Shown here: in pieces, positions 39,299 to 49,478 of the stretch
How positions within the stretch are numbered: position 1 is the first letter of the stretch
Layout: each line of letters opens with the position of its first letter
NCBI RefSeq assembly: GCF_900188175.1
Contig: NZ_FZOQ01000001.1
Span: 1-64,000 of the forward strand
Source of the DNA: Pontibacter ummariensis
Lineage (GTDB): Bacteria > Bacteroidota > Bacteroidia > Cytophagales > Hymenobacteraceae
Reading direction: 5' to 3'
Length of the DNA: 64,000 nt
Translations under genes and position numbers: made by a program
Notes under the pieces: model-generated
The model's database searches: none
What the model was told of the DNA's origin: nothing
The model's input: the letters and a program-made list of their open reading frames with translations, nothing else

Positions 39299-39919
39299 AT
39301 GCCTGGAATTATCGGTAAAAAAATCGGAATGACAAGCCTCTTCACTGCAGATGGTAAATACACACCAGTAACGCTTATTCAAGCAGGTCCGTGTGTAGTT
39401 ACTCAAGTGAAGACTGTTGAGACAGATGGCTACGCTGCAGTGCAGCTGGGCTATGGTGAGAAAAAGCTTAAGAGAGTAACTAAGGCGGAAGCAGGTCACT
39501 ATCAAAAAGCGAAAACTACTCCTAAGAAAAGAGTGGCAGAATTTACAGTAGAAGAAGGCAATGTGCCTGCTCTGGGAGACACTGTAGATGTAAACCTGCT
39601 GATCGAAGGGGAGTTTATTGATGTGGTAGGCACATCAAAAGGTAAAGGTTTTCAGGGTGTTGTAAAGCGCCATAACTTTGCCGGTGTTGGTGGCCAGACC
39701 CACGGTCAGCACAACCGCGCAAGACACCCCGGTTCAATCGGTGCCTGCTCTTGGCCTTCAAGAGTATTTAAAGGCATGCGCATGGCAGGTAGAATGGGTG
39801 GAAACCGCGTTAAGATCGAAAACTTAACCGTGCTGCGTGTAATCGCTGAGAAAAACCTAGTAGTAGTAAGTGGCTCTGTACCTGGTGCCAAAAATTCTTA
39901 TGTGTTAATTGAGAAATAA
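39299..39919 (+). CDS. rplC: 50S ribosomal protein L3
   Basis: A 206-aa protein (uL3) that binds near the peptidyl-transferase centre and starts 50S assembly. The extended loop [20 protein letters not shown], including the Gln that is methylated in some bacteria, and [12 protein letters not shown] are intact. It leads the ribosomal protein cluster here, with its own promoter. Confidence 0.98.
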   Translation: MPGIIGKKIGMTSLFTADGKYTPVTLIQAGPCVVTQVKTVETDGYAAVQLGYGEKKLKRVTKAEAGHYQKAKTTPKKRVAEFTVEEGNVPALGDTVDVNLLIEGEFIDVVGTSKGKGFQGVVKRHNFAGVGGQTHGQHNRARHPGSIGACSWPSRVFKGMRMAGRMGGNRVKIENLTVLRVIAEKNLVVVSGSVPGAKNSYVLIEK

Positions 39920-39920
39920 G

Positions 39921-40550
39921 ATGGAGCTTTCTGTATTAAATATTAAAGGTGAAGATACAGGACGAAAGGTAACCCTTTCTGATGCTGTGTTTGGTGTTGA
40001 GCCAAATGAGCATGCAATGTATCTTGACGTGAAGCAGTACCTGGCGAACCAAAGACAGGGTACGCACAAGTCAAAAGAGCGTAATGAAGTTGCTGGATCT
40101 ACGAAGAAGATCAAGAAGCAAAAAGGAACAGGTGGTGCTCGCGCCGGTAGTATCAAAGCTCCTCTGTTTGTAGGCGGTGGCCGTGTATTTGGACCTAAGC
40201 CAAGAGACTATAGCTTTAAGCTGAACAAGAAGCTGAAGAGAGTAGCTCGTCTTTCTGCCCTTTCTCTTTTAGCACGTGATAACAGAGTAGCGCTGGTAGA
40301 GTCTTTTGCTTTGGAAACACCAAAGACAAAAGAGTTTAAAGGTATCCTGGAGAACCTGAATTCAACTGGTAAGACTTTGTTCGTGTTACCATCAGTGGAT
40401 AAGAACATTGTGCTTTCAGGAAGAAACCTGCCGAAGGTAAAGGTTTCGACAGTGAACGATGTAAATACGTACGACCTGCTGAACACAGAGAAGCTTTTCT
40501 TGGTTGAGCAGTCTGTAAACGAATTAGAAAACCTCCTTAGCGCGAAATAA
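39921..40550 (+). CDS. rplD: 50S ribosomal protein L4
   Basis: A 209-aa protein (uL4) whose long loop (KKQKGTGGARAGSIKAPLFV) lines the exit tunnel. In enterobacteria L4 also represses the S10 operon; no such leader is recognised here. The ATG at 39921, one base after the rplC stop, is preferred to an upstream TTG inside rplC. The TAA overlaps the ATG of rplW by one base. Confidence 0.97.
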   Translation: MELSVLNIKGEDTGRKVTLSDAVFGVEPNEHAMYLDVKQYLANQRQGTHKSKERNEVAGSTKKIKKQKGTGGARAGSIKAPLFVGGGRVFGPKPRDYSFKLNKKLKRVARLSALSLLARDNRVALVESFALETPKTKEFKGILENLNSTGKTLFVLPSVDKNIVLSGRNLPKVKVSTVNDVNTYDLLNTEKLFLVEQSVNELENLLSAK

Positions 40551-40834
40551 TGATTCTGAAGAGACCAATTATCACAGAAAAGTATGCTGCCCTGAACGAG
40601 GCAGGTAAATATGCTTTTGAGGTAGGGAAGAATGCCAACAAAGTAGAGATCAAGAAAGCAGTTGAGAAGCAGTACGGAGTTACAGTAGAGAAAGTAGCTA
40701 CCATGCGCTCAATTGGTAAAGTAAAGACGAAATACACAAAGTCTGGCGCTGTTACTGGTCGTACTTCTCTGATCAAAAAAGCGATTGTAACCCTGAAAGA
40801 GGGTGAAGTTATTGACTTTTACAGCGGTATATAA
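40550..40834 (+). CDS. rplW: 50S ribosomal protein L23
   Basis: A 94-aa protein (uL23) at the tunnel exit, where trigger factor and signal recognition particle dock. ILKRPIITEKYAAL and the KVGKVKTKYTKSG-like extended loop (MRSIGKVKTKYT) are conserved. Its start overlaps the rplD stop (TAATG). Confidence 0.97.
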   Translation: MILKRPIITEKYAALNEAGKYAFEVGKNANKVEIKKAVEKQYGVTVEKVATMRSIGKVKTKYTKSGAVTGRTSLIKKAIVTLKEGEVIDFYSGI

Positions 40835-40843
40835 TTAAGTAAA

Positions 40844-41671
40844 ATGGCTTTAAAAAAACTAAGACCAATAACACCAGGTCAAAGATTTCGAGTAGCCCCT
40901 GCTTTTGACGAAGTAACAACAGCTACGCCTGAGAAGTCTTTGTTGGCACCTATCAAAAAATCTGGTGGACGCAATGACCAAGGAAAAATGACTATGCGCT
41001 ATATGGGCGGTGGTCATAAGAGAAAGTACAGATTGATTGACTTTAAGCGGACGAAGCACGGAGTGCCTGCTATTGTTAAGACAATCGAATACGATCCGAA
41101 CAGAACTGCTCGTATCGCTTTGTTACACTATGCAGACGGAGAGAAGGCGTATATCATCGCCCCTGCCGGACTACAGGTTGGAACAGAGGTTGTTTCTGGC
41201 CCGGGTATTGCACCTGAAGTTGGCAACAGCCTGCCTCTATCAGATATTCCTCTAGGTACTATTATTCACAACATTGAGCTGCAGCCAGGTAATGGCGGAA
41301 CTATGGCACGTAGTGCAGGTTCTTATGCTCAGTTGGTAGCCCGTGAAGGACGCTATGCTACTATCAAGCTTCCTTCTGGCGAGCTTCGCATGGTACTTGT
41401 TAATTGCTACGCTACTGTAGGTACTGTTTCTAACGCGGATCACATGAACGTGAGCCTTGGTAAAGCAGGCCGTAACAGATGGTTAGGCAAGCGTCCGCGC
41501 GTTCGTGGTGTTGCGATGAACCCAGTCGATCACCCTATGGGTGGTGGTGAAGGTAAGTCTTCAGGCGGTCACCCACGTTCACGCAAAGGCTTGTATGCGA
41601 AAGGTCTGAAGACCCGCAACAAGAATAAGTATTCTGAAAAGCTTATAGTTAATAGAGGAAAGAAAAAATAA
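40844..41671 (+). CDS. rplB: 50S ribosomal protein L2
   Basis: A 275-aa protein (uL2), among the most conserved of the large subunit, that supports the peptidyl-transferase centre and bridges the subunits. [24 protein letters not shown] and the C-terminal [20 protein letters not shown] with the functionally important His are intact. Confidence 0.98.
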   Translation: MALKKLRPITPGQRFRVAPAFDEVTTATPEKSLLAPIKKSGGRNDQGKMTMRYMGGGHKRKYRLIDFKRTKHGVPAIVKTIEYDPNRTARIALLHYADGEKAYIIAPAGLQVGTEVVSGPGIAPEVGNSLPLSDIPLGTIIHNIELQPGNGGTMARSAGSYAQLVAREGRYATIKLPSGELRMVLVNCYATVGTVSNADHMNVSLGKAGRNRWLGKRPRVRGVAMNPVDHPMGGGEGKSSGGHPRSRKGLYAKGLKTRNKNKYSEKLIVNRGKKK

Positions 41672-41950
41672 ATGGCTAGATCATTAAAAAAAGGGCCTTA
41701 TATTGACTATAGGCTCGACAAGAAAGTAACTGCAATGACTGAGTCTGGCAAGAAGTCAGTGATCAAGACTTGGTCTCGTCGCTCTATGATCTCTCCGGAG
41801 TTTGTAGGACACACCTTCGCAGTACATAATGGTAACAAGTTTATTCCAGTATATGTGACAGAGAACATGGTAGGACACAAACTCGGCGAGTTTGCCCCAA
41901 CCAGAAACTTCAGAGGTCACATTGCTAAAAAAGATAAAGGCAAGCGATAA
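41672..41950 (+). CDS. rpsS: 30S ribosomal protein S19
   Basis: A 92-aa protein (uS19) that pairs with S13 in the 30S head. [31 protein letters not shown] and [12 protein letters not shown] are standard. Its ATG directly follows the rplB stop codon with no spacer. Confidence 0.98.
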   Translation: MARSLKKGPYIDYRLDKKVTAMTESGKKSVIKTWSRRSMISPEFVGHTFAVHNGNKFIPVYVTENMVGHKLGEFAPTRNFRGHIAKKDKGKR

Positions 41951-41952
41951 TC

Positions 41953-42345
41953 ATGGAAGCAGTAGCAAGATTAAATAATGTCCCTACTTCTCCTCGTAAA
42001 ATGAGATTAGTAGCAGGCTTGATCCGTGGTAAGAGCGTATCTAGAGCCCTTGGATTGCTTAAGTTTGAGCCAAACTCAGGTGCGGCAAGACTAGAGAAGC
42101 TTCTTTTGTCTGCCCTGTCTAACTGGCAGCAGAAAAACGAGGATGCTCGCATCGAGGAAGCAAACCTTTATATCAAAGAGATCTTTGTAAACGAAGGTAA
42201 AATGCTGAAGCGTCTTCGTCCGGCTCCACAGGGACGTGGTTACAGAATCAGAAAAAGATCCAACCATGTAACTGTTGTAATCGACAGCATGACAGAAGAA
42301 CAATTAGAGCAGCAATCAAAGAAATCTAAAAAAGCCAACAAGTAA
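41953..42345 (+). CDS. rplV: 50S ribosomal protein L22
   Basis: A 130-aa protein (uL22) with a hairpin that reaches into the exit tunnel ([20 protein letters not shown]). The N-terminal [21 protein letters not shown] is typical. The C-terminus ends in a Lys/Gln-rich tail ([12 protein letters not shown]). Confidence 0.97.
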   Translation: MEAVARLNNVPTSPRKMRLVAGLIRGKSVSRALGLLKFEPNSGAARLEKLLLSALSNWQQKNEDARIEEANLYIKEIFVNEGKMLKRLRPAPQGRGYRIRKRSNHVTVVIDSMTEEQLEQQSKKSKKANK

Positions 42346-42348
42346 GAA

Positions 42349-43107
42349 ATGGGACAGAAAGTAAATCCAATCGGTTTTCGACTCGGCATTATCAAAGGTT
42401 GGGATTCTAACTGGTATGGCGGCAAAGATTTCGCTGATAAGCTGATTGAAGACGAGAAAATCAGAAAATATATATTAGCTCGTATTCCTAAAGGCGGTAT
42501 TTCTAAAATTATTATTGAAAGAACGCTGAAGCGCATTACGATTACTGTAAACACAGCCAGACCAGGCGTTGTTATTGGTAAGGGCGGTCAGGAAGTAGAT
42601 AAGATCAGAGAAGAGCTTAAGAAGCTTACAAACAAAGATATTCAAATCAATATCTTTGAAATTAAGCGTCCGGAGCTTGATGCGAAACTGGTGGGCGAGT
42701 CAATCGCACAGCAGCTGCAGGCTCGTATCTCCTTCCGCCGTGCCATGAAGCAAGCAATTGCCTCTGCGCTACGTGTGGGAGCTGAAGGTATCAAAGTACA
42801 GGTATCAGGCCGTTTGGGCGGTGCTGAGATGGCCAGAACGGAGCACTACAAAGAAGGAAGAACTCCTCTGCACACGCTTCGTGCTGACATTGACTATGCT
42901 TTGTCTGAGGCTCAGACAGTATATGGTAAGCTGGGTATAAAAGTGTGGATCTTCAAAGGCGAAGTTTACGGCAAGAAAGATCTTACCCCGAACGCTGGTC
43001 TTGAGAGCGGCAAAGGAGGACCTGGTTCAGCTTCAGGCGACAGACGTGGTGGCAACCGCAACAAGAAAGGCGAAGGTGCCCCAAAGCGTAACAAGCGTCG
43101 TCAATAA
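42349..43107 (+). CDS. rpsC: 30S ribosomal protein S3
   Basis: A 252-aa protein (uS3) at the mRNA entry with a KH domain ([19 protein letters not shown]) and the C-terminal domain ([28 protein letters not shown]). A basic, Gly/Arg/Lys-rich tail of about 30 residues extends past the E. coli end ([20 protein letters not shown]). Confidence 0.98.
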   Translation: MGQKVNPIGFRLGIIKGWDSNWYGGKDFADKLIEDEKIRKYILARIPKGGISKIIIERTLKRITITVNTARPGVVIGKGGQEVDKIREELKKLTNKDIQINIFEIKRPELDAKLVGESIAQQLQARISFRRAMKQAIASALRVGAEGIKVQVSGRLGGAEMARTEHYKEGRTPLHTLRADIDYALSEAQTVYGKLGIKVWIFKGEVYGKKDLTPNAGLESGKGGPGSASGDRRGGNRNKKGEGAPKRNKRRQ

Positions 43108-43136
43108 TTAAGTGTTAACATTATAATTTTTAGGAA

Positions 43137-43559
43137 ATGTTACAGCCGAAAAGGACGAAATATAGAAAAATGCAGAAAGGCCGTGTGAAAGGTCTGGCTC
43201 ATAGAGGCAGCTCCATTTCATTTGGTTCTTTCGGAATAAAATCGCTGGAAGCTTCTTGGATTACGAGCCGTCAGATAGAGGCTGCTCGTATCGCGATGAC
43301 AAGAGCAATGAAGCGTGAAGGTCAGGTATGGATCCGCATCTTCCCTGACAAGCCTATTACCAAAAAGCCTGCTGAGGTTCGAATGGGTAAGGGTAAAGGT
43401 TCTCCGGAGTACTGGGTAGCCGTGGTGAAACCAGGTACGATCATGTTTGAGTCTGATGGTGTATCTTTAGAGGTTGCAAAAGAGTCGCTGCGACTTGCAG
43501 CTCAGAAGCTACCGGTAAAATCAAAATTTGTAGTACGTAGAGATTACGTTGAGAAATAG
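43137..43559 (+). CDS. rplP: 50S ribosomal protein L16
   Basis: A 140-aa protein (uL16) that helps position A-site t[22 protein letters not shown] and the [16 protein letters not shown] loop are conserved. It is assembled late in the large subunit. Confidence 0.98.
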   Translation: MLQPKRTKYRKMQKGRVKGLAHRGSSISFGSFGIKSLEASWITSRQIEAARIAMTRAMKREGQVWIRIFPDKPITKKPAEVRMGKGKGSPEYWVAVVKPGTIMFESDGVSLEVAKESLRLAAQKLPVKSKFVVRRDYVEK

Positions 43560-43562
43560 AAA

Positions 43563-43763
43563 ATGAAAAATTCAGAGATAAAAGCTTTGTCTTTAGAAGA
43601 CCTGAAAGAGAGGCTTAACACTGAGAACTCCAACATCCAGAACCTGCGTTTTGCGCATGCCATTTCTCCGTTGGAGAACCCGATGAAAATCCGTGAGTCT
43701 AAGAAGCTGGTTGCTCGTCTTAACACAGAACTTCGTCGTCGTGAAATCGAAGCTAACTCTTAA
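43563..43763 (+). CDS. rpmC: 50S ribosomal protein L29
   Basis: A 66-aa two-helix protein (uL29) beside L23 at the tunnel exit. EIKALSLEDLKERLNTENSN and IRESKKLVARLNTELRRRE fit the family. It begins 3 nt after rplP. Confidence 0.96.
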   Translation: MKNSEIKALSLEDLKERLNTENSNIQNLRFAHAISPLENPMKIRESKKLVARLNTELRRREIEANS

Positions 43764-43776
43764 TACTTATTAGATC

Positions 43777-44034
43777 ATGACAGAAAGAAATCTAAGAAAA
43801 GAAAGAAGTGGTAAGGTTGTTAGCAACAAGATGAACAAGTCTATCACTGTGTTAGTGGAGAGCAAAATGAAGCACCCGATCTACGGTAAGTTCGTTAGCA
43901 AGTCCACTAAATTCATGGCACACGACGAGAACAATGATTGCAACATCGGGGATACCGTACGCATTCAGGAAACTCGTCCGCTGAGCAAGAATAAGAACTG
44001 GCGTTTGGTAGAAATTATAGAAAGGGCGAAATAA
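43777..44034 (+). CDS. rpsQ: 30S ribosomal protein S17
   Basis: An 85-aa OB-fold protein (uS17) binding 16S rRNA early in assembly. [19 protein letters not shown] and [20 protein letters not shown] are conserved. It ends one base before rplN. Confidence 0.97.
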   Translation: MTERNLRKERSGKVVSNKMNKSITVLVESKMKHPIYGKFVSKSTKFMAHDENNDCNIGDTVRIQETRPLSKNKNWRLVEIIERAK

Positions 44035-44035
44035 G

Positions 44036-44404
44036 ATGATACAGCAGGAATCAAGACTAACTGTAGCTGATAACAGCGGTGCTAAAGAAGTTCTTTGTAT
44101 CCGCGTACTAGGAGGTACTGGCAAAAAGTATGCTTCAATCGGAGACAAGATTGTAGTAACTGTAAAGTCAGCCCTTTCTTCTGGTAACGTTAAAAAGGGA
44201 ACTGTTTCTAAGGCAGTAATTGTAAGAACAAAGAAAGAGGTAAGAAGAAAAGATGGCTCCTATATCCGTTTCGACGATAACGCCGCTGTTCTTCTGAATG
44301 CAAACAACGAACCTCGCGGTACGCGTATCTTTGGACCGGTTGCCCGTGAACTTCGTGAAAAGCAATTCATGAAAATTGTTTCGTTAGCACCTGAAGTTCT
44401 ATAA
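44036..44404 (+). CDS. rplN: 50S ribosomal protein L14
   Basis: A 122-aa protein (uL14) at the subunit interface. [19 protein letters not shown] and [20 protein letters not shown] are the standard ends. The complete length equals that of most bacteria. Confidence 0.98.
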   Translation: MIQQESRLTVADNSGAKEVLCIRVLGGTGKKYASIGDKIVVTVKSALSSGNVKKGTVSKAVIVRTKKEVRRKDGSYIRFDDNAAVLLNANNEPRGTRIFGPVARELREKQFMKIVSLAPEVL

Positions 44405-44422
44405 CTATTAATTCAGATTAAA

Positions 44423-44746
44423 ATGAATAAGAAAAAACTTCACGTAAAGACTGGCGACACAGTTAAAGTAATTGCCGGTGACGAGCGCGGTAAGACAGGC
44501 CGCATCACAGCTGTTGATAGAGAAAAGCAAAGAGTAACGATCGAAGGCCTTAACCTGGTAACAAAGCACACGAAACCTAGTGCGCAGAACCCACAGGGAG
44601 GTATTCAGAAAGTTGAAGCTCCCATTCATGCAAGCAATGTAGCACTGGTTGATCCAAAAAGCGGTGAAACTACAAAGACTGCAAGAAGAAAGAACAGCGA
44701 AGGTAAGTCAGAGCGTTATTCTAAAAAGACAGGAGAGGTAATCTAA
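44423..44746 (+). CDS. rplX: 50S ribosomal protein L24
   Basis: A 107-aa KOW-domain protein (uL24) that starts 50S assembly. [20 protein letters not shown] is the KOW motif; [19 protein letters not shown] and the following residues form the rRNA-binding part. It ends one base before rplE. Confidence 0.97.
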   Translation: MNKKKLHVKTGDTVKVIAGDERGKTGRITAVDREKQRVTIEGLNLVTKHTKPSAQNPQGGIQKVEAPIHASNVALVDPKSGETTKTARRKNSEGKSERYSKKTGEVI

Positions 44747-44747
44747 C

Positions 44748-45302
44748 ATGGCCACTACAAGATTAAAAGAAAAATATCAGAATGAGGTAGTGCCTGCCTT
44801 AAAAGAGAAGTTCCAGTATAAGAACGTCATGCAGGTGCCGCGTCTCGTTAAGATTTCGATCAACAGAGGTATCGGTGCTGCCGTTGCTGACAAGAAGTTG
44901 GTTGATGTTGGCGTTGACGAATTAACAACCATCACAGGACAGAAAGCTGTAGCGACTATCGCTAAGAAGTCTGTTTCTAACTTTAAGTTGCGCGAGGGTA
45001 TGCCAATTGGCGCCCGCGTAACACTTAGAGGTGAGAAGATGTACGAGTTCCTGGACCGTCTTCTGACTGTAGCACTTCCACGTGTACGTGACTTCAGAGG
45101 TGTAAGCGACAAAGGCTTTGACGGCCGCGGTAACTATACCTTAGGTGTGAAAGAGCAGATCATCTTTCCAGAGATCAGCATCGACAAAGTAAAGGCGATC
45201 ACTGGTATGGATATCACTTTTGTTACAACAGCTAACACAGACGAAGAGAGCTATGAGCTGCTGAAAGCGTTCGGAATGCCTTTCGTTAACGTAAAGAAAT
45301 AG
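44748..45302 (+). CDS. rplE: 50S ribosomal protein L5
   Basis: A 184-aa protein (uL5) that binds 5S r[36 protein letters not shown] and [20 protein letters not shown] are conserved. Confidence 0.98.
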   Translation: MATTRLKEKYQNEVVPALKEKFQYKNVMQVPRLVKISINRGIGAAVADKKLVDVGVDELTTITGQKAVATIAKKSVSNFKLREGMPIGARVTLRGEKMYEFLDRLLTVALPRVRDFRGVSDKGFDGRGNYTLGVKEQIIFPEISIDKVKAITGMDITFVTTANTDEESYELLKAFGMPFVNVKK

Positions 45303-45306
45303 TAAA

Positions 45307-45576
45307 ATGGCAAGAGAATCAGTAAAAGCTAGAGAGCTTAAAAGACAGAAGTTAGTAGCAAAATATGCTACAAAAAGAGCCGAGTTGAAGGCTAACGGAG
45401 ATTACGATGCTTTAGATAAGCTTCCTCGTAACGCGTCTCCGGTTAGACTGCACAACCGGTGCAAATTATCTGGACGCCCAAGAGGATACATGAGAAAATT
45501 CGGTATCTCCCGCGTAATGTTCAGAGAGCTTGCTTCTGCTGGTAAAATTCCTGGTGTTACAAAAGCGAGCTGGTAA
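45307..45576 (+). CDS. rpsN: 30S ribosomal protein S14 (zinc-free form)
   Basis: An 89-aa protein (uS14) of the 30S head. It is the long form without the CxxC pairs of the zinc-binding type: only one Cys ([13 protein letters not shown]) is present. [20 protein letters not shown] is the conserved C-terminus. It is the last gene before an inverted repeat and an internal promoter. Confidence 0.97.
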   Translation: MARESVKARELKRQKLVAKYATKRAELKANGDYDALDKLPRNASPVRLHNRCKLSGRPRGYMRKFGISRVMFRELASAGKIPGVTKASW

Positions 45577-45577
45577 T

Positions 45578-45602
45578 TTTTTTCTTACTCGGTAAGAAAA
45601 AA
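45578..45602. repeat. inverted repeat between rpsN and rpsH
   Basis: TTTTTTCTTAC (45578-45588) pairs with its complement at 45592-45602 around TCG, 11 bp but AT-rich. It may slow or end some transcripts from upstream, directly before the internal promoter. Confidence 0.5.
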
Positions 45603-45615
45603 GAAAAGATATTCG

Positions 45616-45623
45616 TATCTTTG
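45616..45623 (+). promoter_or_regulatory. internal promoter -7 element before rpsH
   Basis: TATCTTTG matches TAnnTTTG and lies in the 90-nt gap before rpsH, the largest gap in this part of the cluster. No TTTG is seen at the usual upstream spacing. Confidence 0.6.
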
Positions 45624-45666
45624 CCCCTCGCTTAGATAAAGCATTCATTATTATACAGTATTCATA

Positions 45667-46065
45667 ATGAACACAGATCCAATAGCAGATTATTTAACTA
45701 GAGTGCGTAACGCTATCAAAGCGAACCATCGAATAGTTGAAATACCATCTAGCAAGATAAAAAAAGAGATTACCAAAGTATTATACGACAAAGGGTACAT
45801 TCAAAGTTATAAATTTGATGACTCTGTAGTACAAGGTACCATCAAGATAGCTCTCAAATACAACCCTAACACTAAGCAATCTGCTATTGTAAAACTGGAA
45901 AGGGTAAGTAAGCCAGGGCTACGTAAATACACCGGAAGTGAAAACCTGCCACGTGTACTAAACGGGTTAGGCGTTGCAATATTGTCTACTTCTAAAGGTG
46001 TAATGACAGAGAAAGAAGCCAGAGCCAAGAAAGTAGGTGGCGAGGTTTTATGTTATGTATATTAA
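45667..46065 (+). CDS. rpsH: 30S ribosomal protein S8
   Basis: A 132-aa protein (uS8) binding the central domain of 16S rRNA. MNTDPIADYLTRVRNAIKA and the C-terminal LSTSKGVMTEKEARAKKVGG are standard. In enterobacteria S8 represses the spc operon. It appears to start a separate transcript here. Confidence 0.98.
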   Translation: MNTDPIADYLTRVRNAIKANHRIVEIPSSKIKKEITKVLYDKGYIQSYKFDDSVVQGTIKIALKYNPNTKQSAIVKLERVSKPGLRKYTGSENLPRVLNGLGVAILSTSKGVMTEKEARAKKVGGEVLCYVY

Positions 46066-46067
46066 TT

Positions 46068-46073
46068 AGGAGG
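46068..46073 (+). promoter_or_regulatory. perfect Shine-Dalgarno sequence before rplF
   Basis: AGGAGG lies 7 nt before the rplF ATG. Such a full anti-anti-SD match is exceptional in this window, where almost all genes lack one. Confidence 0.8.
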
Positions 46074-46080
46074 ATAGACA

Positions 46081-46635
46081 ATGTCACGTATAGGAAAATT
46101 GCCAATCAGCCTGCCAGACAGCATACAAGTTACTGTTGCTGCAGATAACGTAGTTACGGTAAAAGGACCAAAAGGGACTCTTACAACTCCAGTAGATAAA
46201 GATATCATCGTGAAGCAGCAAGACAATACAATTGTTGTGGAACGTCCGACTGAGCAGAAGCGCCATAAAGCGATGCACGGTCTGTACAGATCTTTGATCA
46301 ACAACATGGTGGTGGGCGTAAGCCAGGGTTATAAAGAGCAGCTGGAATTAGTAGGTGTTGGTTACAAAGCAACCGTACAAGGAAACGTTTTAGAGCTTTC
46401 GCTTGGATACTCACACAATATTTACCTGGGCATGCCGGATGAAGTAACTGCTACGGCCGTTACCGAAAAAGGTAAGTCTCCGGTAGTAACGTTGGAGTCA
46501 AACGACAAGCAACTGTTAGGACAGGTTGCTGCTAAAATTAGATCACTGCGCAAGGTAGAGCCATACAAAGGTAAGGGTATCCGCTTTGTAGGTGAAGTTA
46601 TCAGAAGAAAAGCTGGTAAGACAGCCTCTAAATAA
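46081..46635 (+). CDS. rplF: 50S ribosomal protein L6
   Basis: A 184-aa protein (uL6) near the factor-binding site of the large subunit. [17 protein letters not shown], the KGPKGTL turn and the C-terminal [20 protein letters not shown] are conserved. It is the only gene seen here with a perfect AGGAGG. Confidence 0.98.
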   Translation: MSRIGKLPISLPDSIQVTVAADNVVTVKGPKGTLTTPVDKDIIVKQQDNTIVVERPTEQKRHKAMHGLYRSLINNMVVGVSQGYKEQLELVGVGYKATVQGNVLELSLGYSHNIYLGMPDEVTATAVTEKGKSPVVTLESNDKQLLGQVAAKIRSLRKVEPYKGKGIRFVGEVIRRKAGKTASK

Positions 46636-46643
46636 TCATCATC

Positions 46644-46991
46644 ATGTCTACTAATAAAATTAACAGAAGACTAAGAATTAAAAGAAGTATCAGAAACAAG
46701 ATTTCTGGTACTTCTGAAAGGCCACGTTTATCTGTGTTCCGTAGCAACAAAGCTATTTACGCACAGCTAATCGATGATACTACTGGTGTGACACTAGCAG
46801 CAGCCTCTTCAGTAAAGCTTGATGATAAGACTTCAAATATCGAGACAGCTGGAAAAGTTGGCAGAGACATTGCTGAAAAAGCACTTGCTAAAGGAATTTC
46901 TTCGGTAGTATTCGATCGTTCTGGTTACCTTTATCACGGTAAAGTAAAATCATTGGCAGAAGGCGCTCGTGAAGCTGGCCTTAAATTCTAA
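46644..46991 (+). CDS. rplR: 50S ribosomal protein L18
   Basis: A 115-aa protein (uL18) that binds 5S rRNA in the central protuberance. [35 protein letters not shown] and the C-terminal [20 protein letters not shown] are typical. Confidence 0.98.
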   Translation: MSTNKINRRLRIKRSIRNKISGTSERPRLSVFRSNKAIYAQLIDDTTGVTLAAASSVKLDDKTSNIETAGKVGRDIAEKALAKGISSVVFDRSGYLYHGKVKSLAEGAREAGLKF

Positions 46992-46997
46992 ATAATT

Positions 46998-47516
46998 ATG
47001 TTGAAGAATAATATACGAAGCGTAAAGGCGAGCGAAATCGAACTAAAAGAGAAAGTAGTAGCCATTAACCGTGTTGCCAAGGTTGTTAAAGGTGGTAGAA
47101 GGTTTAGCTTTGCAGCCATCGTAGTTGTTGGAGATGGAAATGGCGTAGTTGGTTACGGATTAGGTAAAGCTAACGAGGTAACTGATGCTATTGCCAAAGG
47201 AATCGATGACGCGAAGAAAAATTTAGTTAAAGTTCCGCTTTATCACCATACTGTTCCACATCCACAGGAAGGAAAGTACTCGGGTGGTTTCGTGCTGATC
47301 AAGCCAGCTGCCGCCGGTACAGGTGTAATTGCAGGTGGTGCGATGCGTGCGGTACTGGAAAGTGCTGGTATCAAAGACGTACTTTGTAAGTCTAAAGGGT
47401 CCTCAAACCCTCACAACGTAGTGAAGGCTACGTTTGATGCTCTTTCTAAAATGCGTGATCCTTTGGCTGTTGCGCAGCAACGTGGTGTTAATTTACAGAA
47501 AGTATTCAACGGATAA
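46998..47516 (+). CDS. rpsE: 30S ribosomal protein S5
   Basis: A 172-aa protein (uS5) at the mRNA entry and helicase region. The double-stranded-RNA-binding part has [20 protein letters not shown] and the C-terminal domain [19 protein letters not shown]. Changes here alter accuracy in other bacteria. Confidence 0.98.
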   Translation: MLKNNIRSVKASEIELKEKVVAINRVAKVVKGGRRFSFAAIVVVGDGNGVVGYGLGKANEVTDAIAKGIDDAKKNLVKVPLYHHTVPHPQEGKYSGGFVLIKPAAAGTGVIAGGAMRAVLESAGIKDVLCKSKGSSNPHNVVKATFDALSKMRDPLAVAQQRGVNLQKVFNG

Positions 47517-47521
47517 TTGAA

Positions 47522-47704
47522 ATGGCTAAAGTAACAATCACACAAGTTAAAAGCACAATTGACAGGCCAAAGACTCAAAAGCTGACTATTCAGGCTTTAG
47601 GTCTTGGTAAGATCAATAAGTCAGTGTCTGTTGAATATACTCCGCAGATTGCTGGCATGGTAAGAAAGGTTCACAATTTAGTAGAAGTTAAAGACTTTCA
47701 ATAA
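47522..47704 (+). CDS. rpmD: 50S ribosomal protein L30
   Basis: A 60-aa protein (uL30) with VKSTIDRPKTQKLTIQALGL and IAGMVRKVHNLVEVKD. Its TAA shares one base with the ATG of rplO, which suggests coupled translation. Confidence 0.96.
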   Translation: MAKVTITQVKSTIDRPKTQKLTIQALGLGKINKSVSVEYTPQIAGMVRKVHNLVEVKDFQ

Positions 47705-48150
47705 TGTACTTAGATTCTTTAAAACCTGCAGAAGGTGCTGTTAAAACCAGAAAAAGAATAGGTAGAGGTACGGGATCCGGTAGAGGTGGAACTTCTACGC
47801 GTGGTCACAAAGGTGCCAAATCTCGTTCTGGTTATTCACAGAAATCAGGCTTTGAAGGTGGTCAGATGCCACTTCAGAGACGCGTACCTAAGTTTGGCTT
47901 CAAAAATATCAACCGAGTTGAGTATAAAGCCATCAACTTAGACGTATTACAGTCTTTGGCAGAGTCAACAAATGAAACAGTTCTAAACTTTGATTTCTTC
48001 AAGGCGCACGGTCTGGTTCAGAAAAATGATAAAGTTAAAATTTTAGGTAGAGGCGAGCTGAACAAGTCTGTTGAGGTACATGCGCACGCTTTCTCATCTA
48101 CAGCAACATCATCAATAGAAAAGGCAGGCGGTAAAGCAGTTGCTCTCTAA
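47704..48150 (+). CDS. rplO: 50S ribosomal protein L15
   Basis: A 148-aa protein (uL15). The Gly/Arg-rich N-terminal extension RKRIGRGTGSGRGGTSTRGH penetrates the rRNA core, and FEGGQMPLQRRVPKFGFKN follows. It precedes secY as in nearly all bacteria. Confidence 0.98.
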   Translation: MYLDSLKPAEGAVKTRKRIGRGTGSGRGGTSTRGHKGAKSRSGYSQKSGFEGGQMPLQRRVPKFGFKNINRVEYKAINLDVLQSLAESTNETVLNFDFFKAHGLVQKNDKVKILGRGELNKSVEVHAHAFSSTATSSIEKAGGKAVAL

Positions 48151-48161
48151 TAGAGATTGGT

Positions 48162-49478
48162 ATGAAGAAGTTTATAACAACAATCAAGAACATTTTCGCT
48201 ATTGAAGACCTGAGGGTGCGTATCCTGAATACGGTCTTCTTTATAGCTATATTCCGACTTGGTTCTTATGTTGTTTTACCTGGTGTGGATCCTAACCAGC
48301 TAGAAGCTAATACAGCGGGCTTGTTTGGTTTGTTGGATACCTTCTTAGGTGGAGCGTTCAGTAACGCATCTATTTTTGCGTTAGGCATCATGCCATATAT
48401 ATCAGCTTCTATCGTACTGCAGCTGTTGACTATTGCTGTACCTTATTTCCAAAAAATGCAGAAGGAGGGTGAGTCTGGTCGAAAGAAAATCAACCAGATT
48501 ACCCGCGTTCTGACGATTATAATCACACTTGCTCAGGCAGTAGGCTTTGTCGCTACGATCAACGCAGAGGCAATTGTTATTAATACTACACTGTTTACCA
48601 TCACGTCTATGATTGTACTGACATCCGGTACCATCTTTACCATGTGGTTGGGTGAGAAAATAACAGACAAAGGAATCGGAAATGGTATCTCCATGCTTAT
48701 CATGATTGGTATTATATCTCGCTTCCCAGGTGCCATCGTGGCGGAGTTCTTATCGAAGCAACTAAACGGCGCCCTGTTGTTCTTGTTTGAGTTAGTAGTT
48801 CTTTTCTTTGTCGTAATGTCCGTTGTCATGCTGACGCAGGCAATACGCAGAATACCTGTACAATACGCCAAGCAGGTAGGAGGAAGTTCTTTGTATAGTG
48901 GACAAAGACAGTTTATCCCGCTAAAAGTAAACGCAGCAGGGGTAATGCCAATCATCTTTGCCCAGTCACTGATGTTCCTTCCTTCTATGTTAGCTTCTAT
49001 CTGGGCTGATACAAGCGATATCGCGAACTATATCGGTTCTACATTTGCTGACTTCACCTCATGGCAATATAACCTTGTGTTTGGCTTACTGATCTTGGTT
49101 TTCACTTATTTCTATACTGCCATTAGTGTAAATCCAAATCAAATAGCTGACGATCTGAAAAGAAGTGGTGGATTTATCCCCGGTGTGAAACCTGGTAGAG
49201 CAACGTCAGAATTCATTGACACCATCTTAACCAGAATCACGCTCCCAGGTGCAATTTACCTCGCTCTTGTTGCCATCTTCCCGGCTATTGCCATGCTGTT
49301 AGGCGTAACAAGAGAGTTTTCACAATTCTTTGGAGGTACATCGCTTATCATTATGGTGGGTGTGGTGCTAGATACCCTTCAGCAAGTTGAAAGTTATCTG
49401 CTCATGAGACACTATGACGGTATGATGAAATCAGGTAAACTGCGCGGCAGAACTGAAAACATAGCGATGGTATCTTAA
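48162..49478 (+). CDS. secY: preprotein translocase channel SecY
   Basis: A 438-aa ten-helix membrane protein, the pore of the Sec system. Conserved features are RILNTVFFIAIFRLGSYVVL, the plug region, GIMPYISASIVLQLL, GNGISMLIMIGI and the cytoplasmic loop with PVQYAKQVGG and the C-terminal tail RHYDGMMKSGKLRGR. Its partner SecE is encoded at 24049. Confidence 0.98.
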   Translation: MKKFITTIKNIFAIEDLRVRILNTVFFIAIFRLGSYVVLPGVDPNQLEANTAGLFGLLDTFLGGAFSNASIFALGIMPYISASIVLQLLTIAVPYFQKMQKEGESGRKKINQITRVLTIIITLAQAVGFVATINAEAIVINTTLFTITSMIVLTSGTIFTMWLGEKITDKGIGNGISMLIMIGIISRFPGAIVAEFLSKQLNGALLFLFELVVLFFVVMSVVMLTQAIRRIPVQYAKQVGGSSLYSGQRQFIPLKVNAAGVMPIIFAQSLMFLPSMLASIWADTSDIANYIGSTFADFTSWQYNLVFGLLILVFTYFYTAISVNPNQIADDLKRSGGFIPGVKPGRATSEFIDTILTRITLPGAIYLALVAIFPAIAMLLGVTREFSQFFGGTSLIIMVGVVLDTLQQVESYLLMRHYDGMMKSGKLRGRTENIAMVS

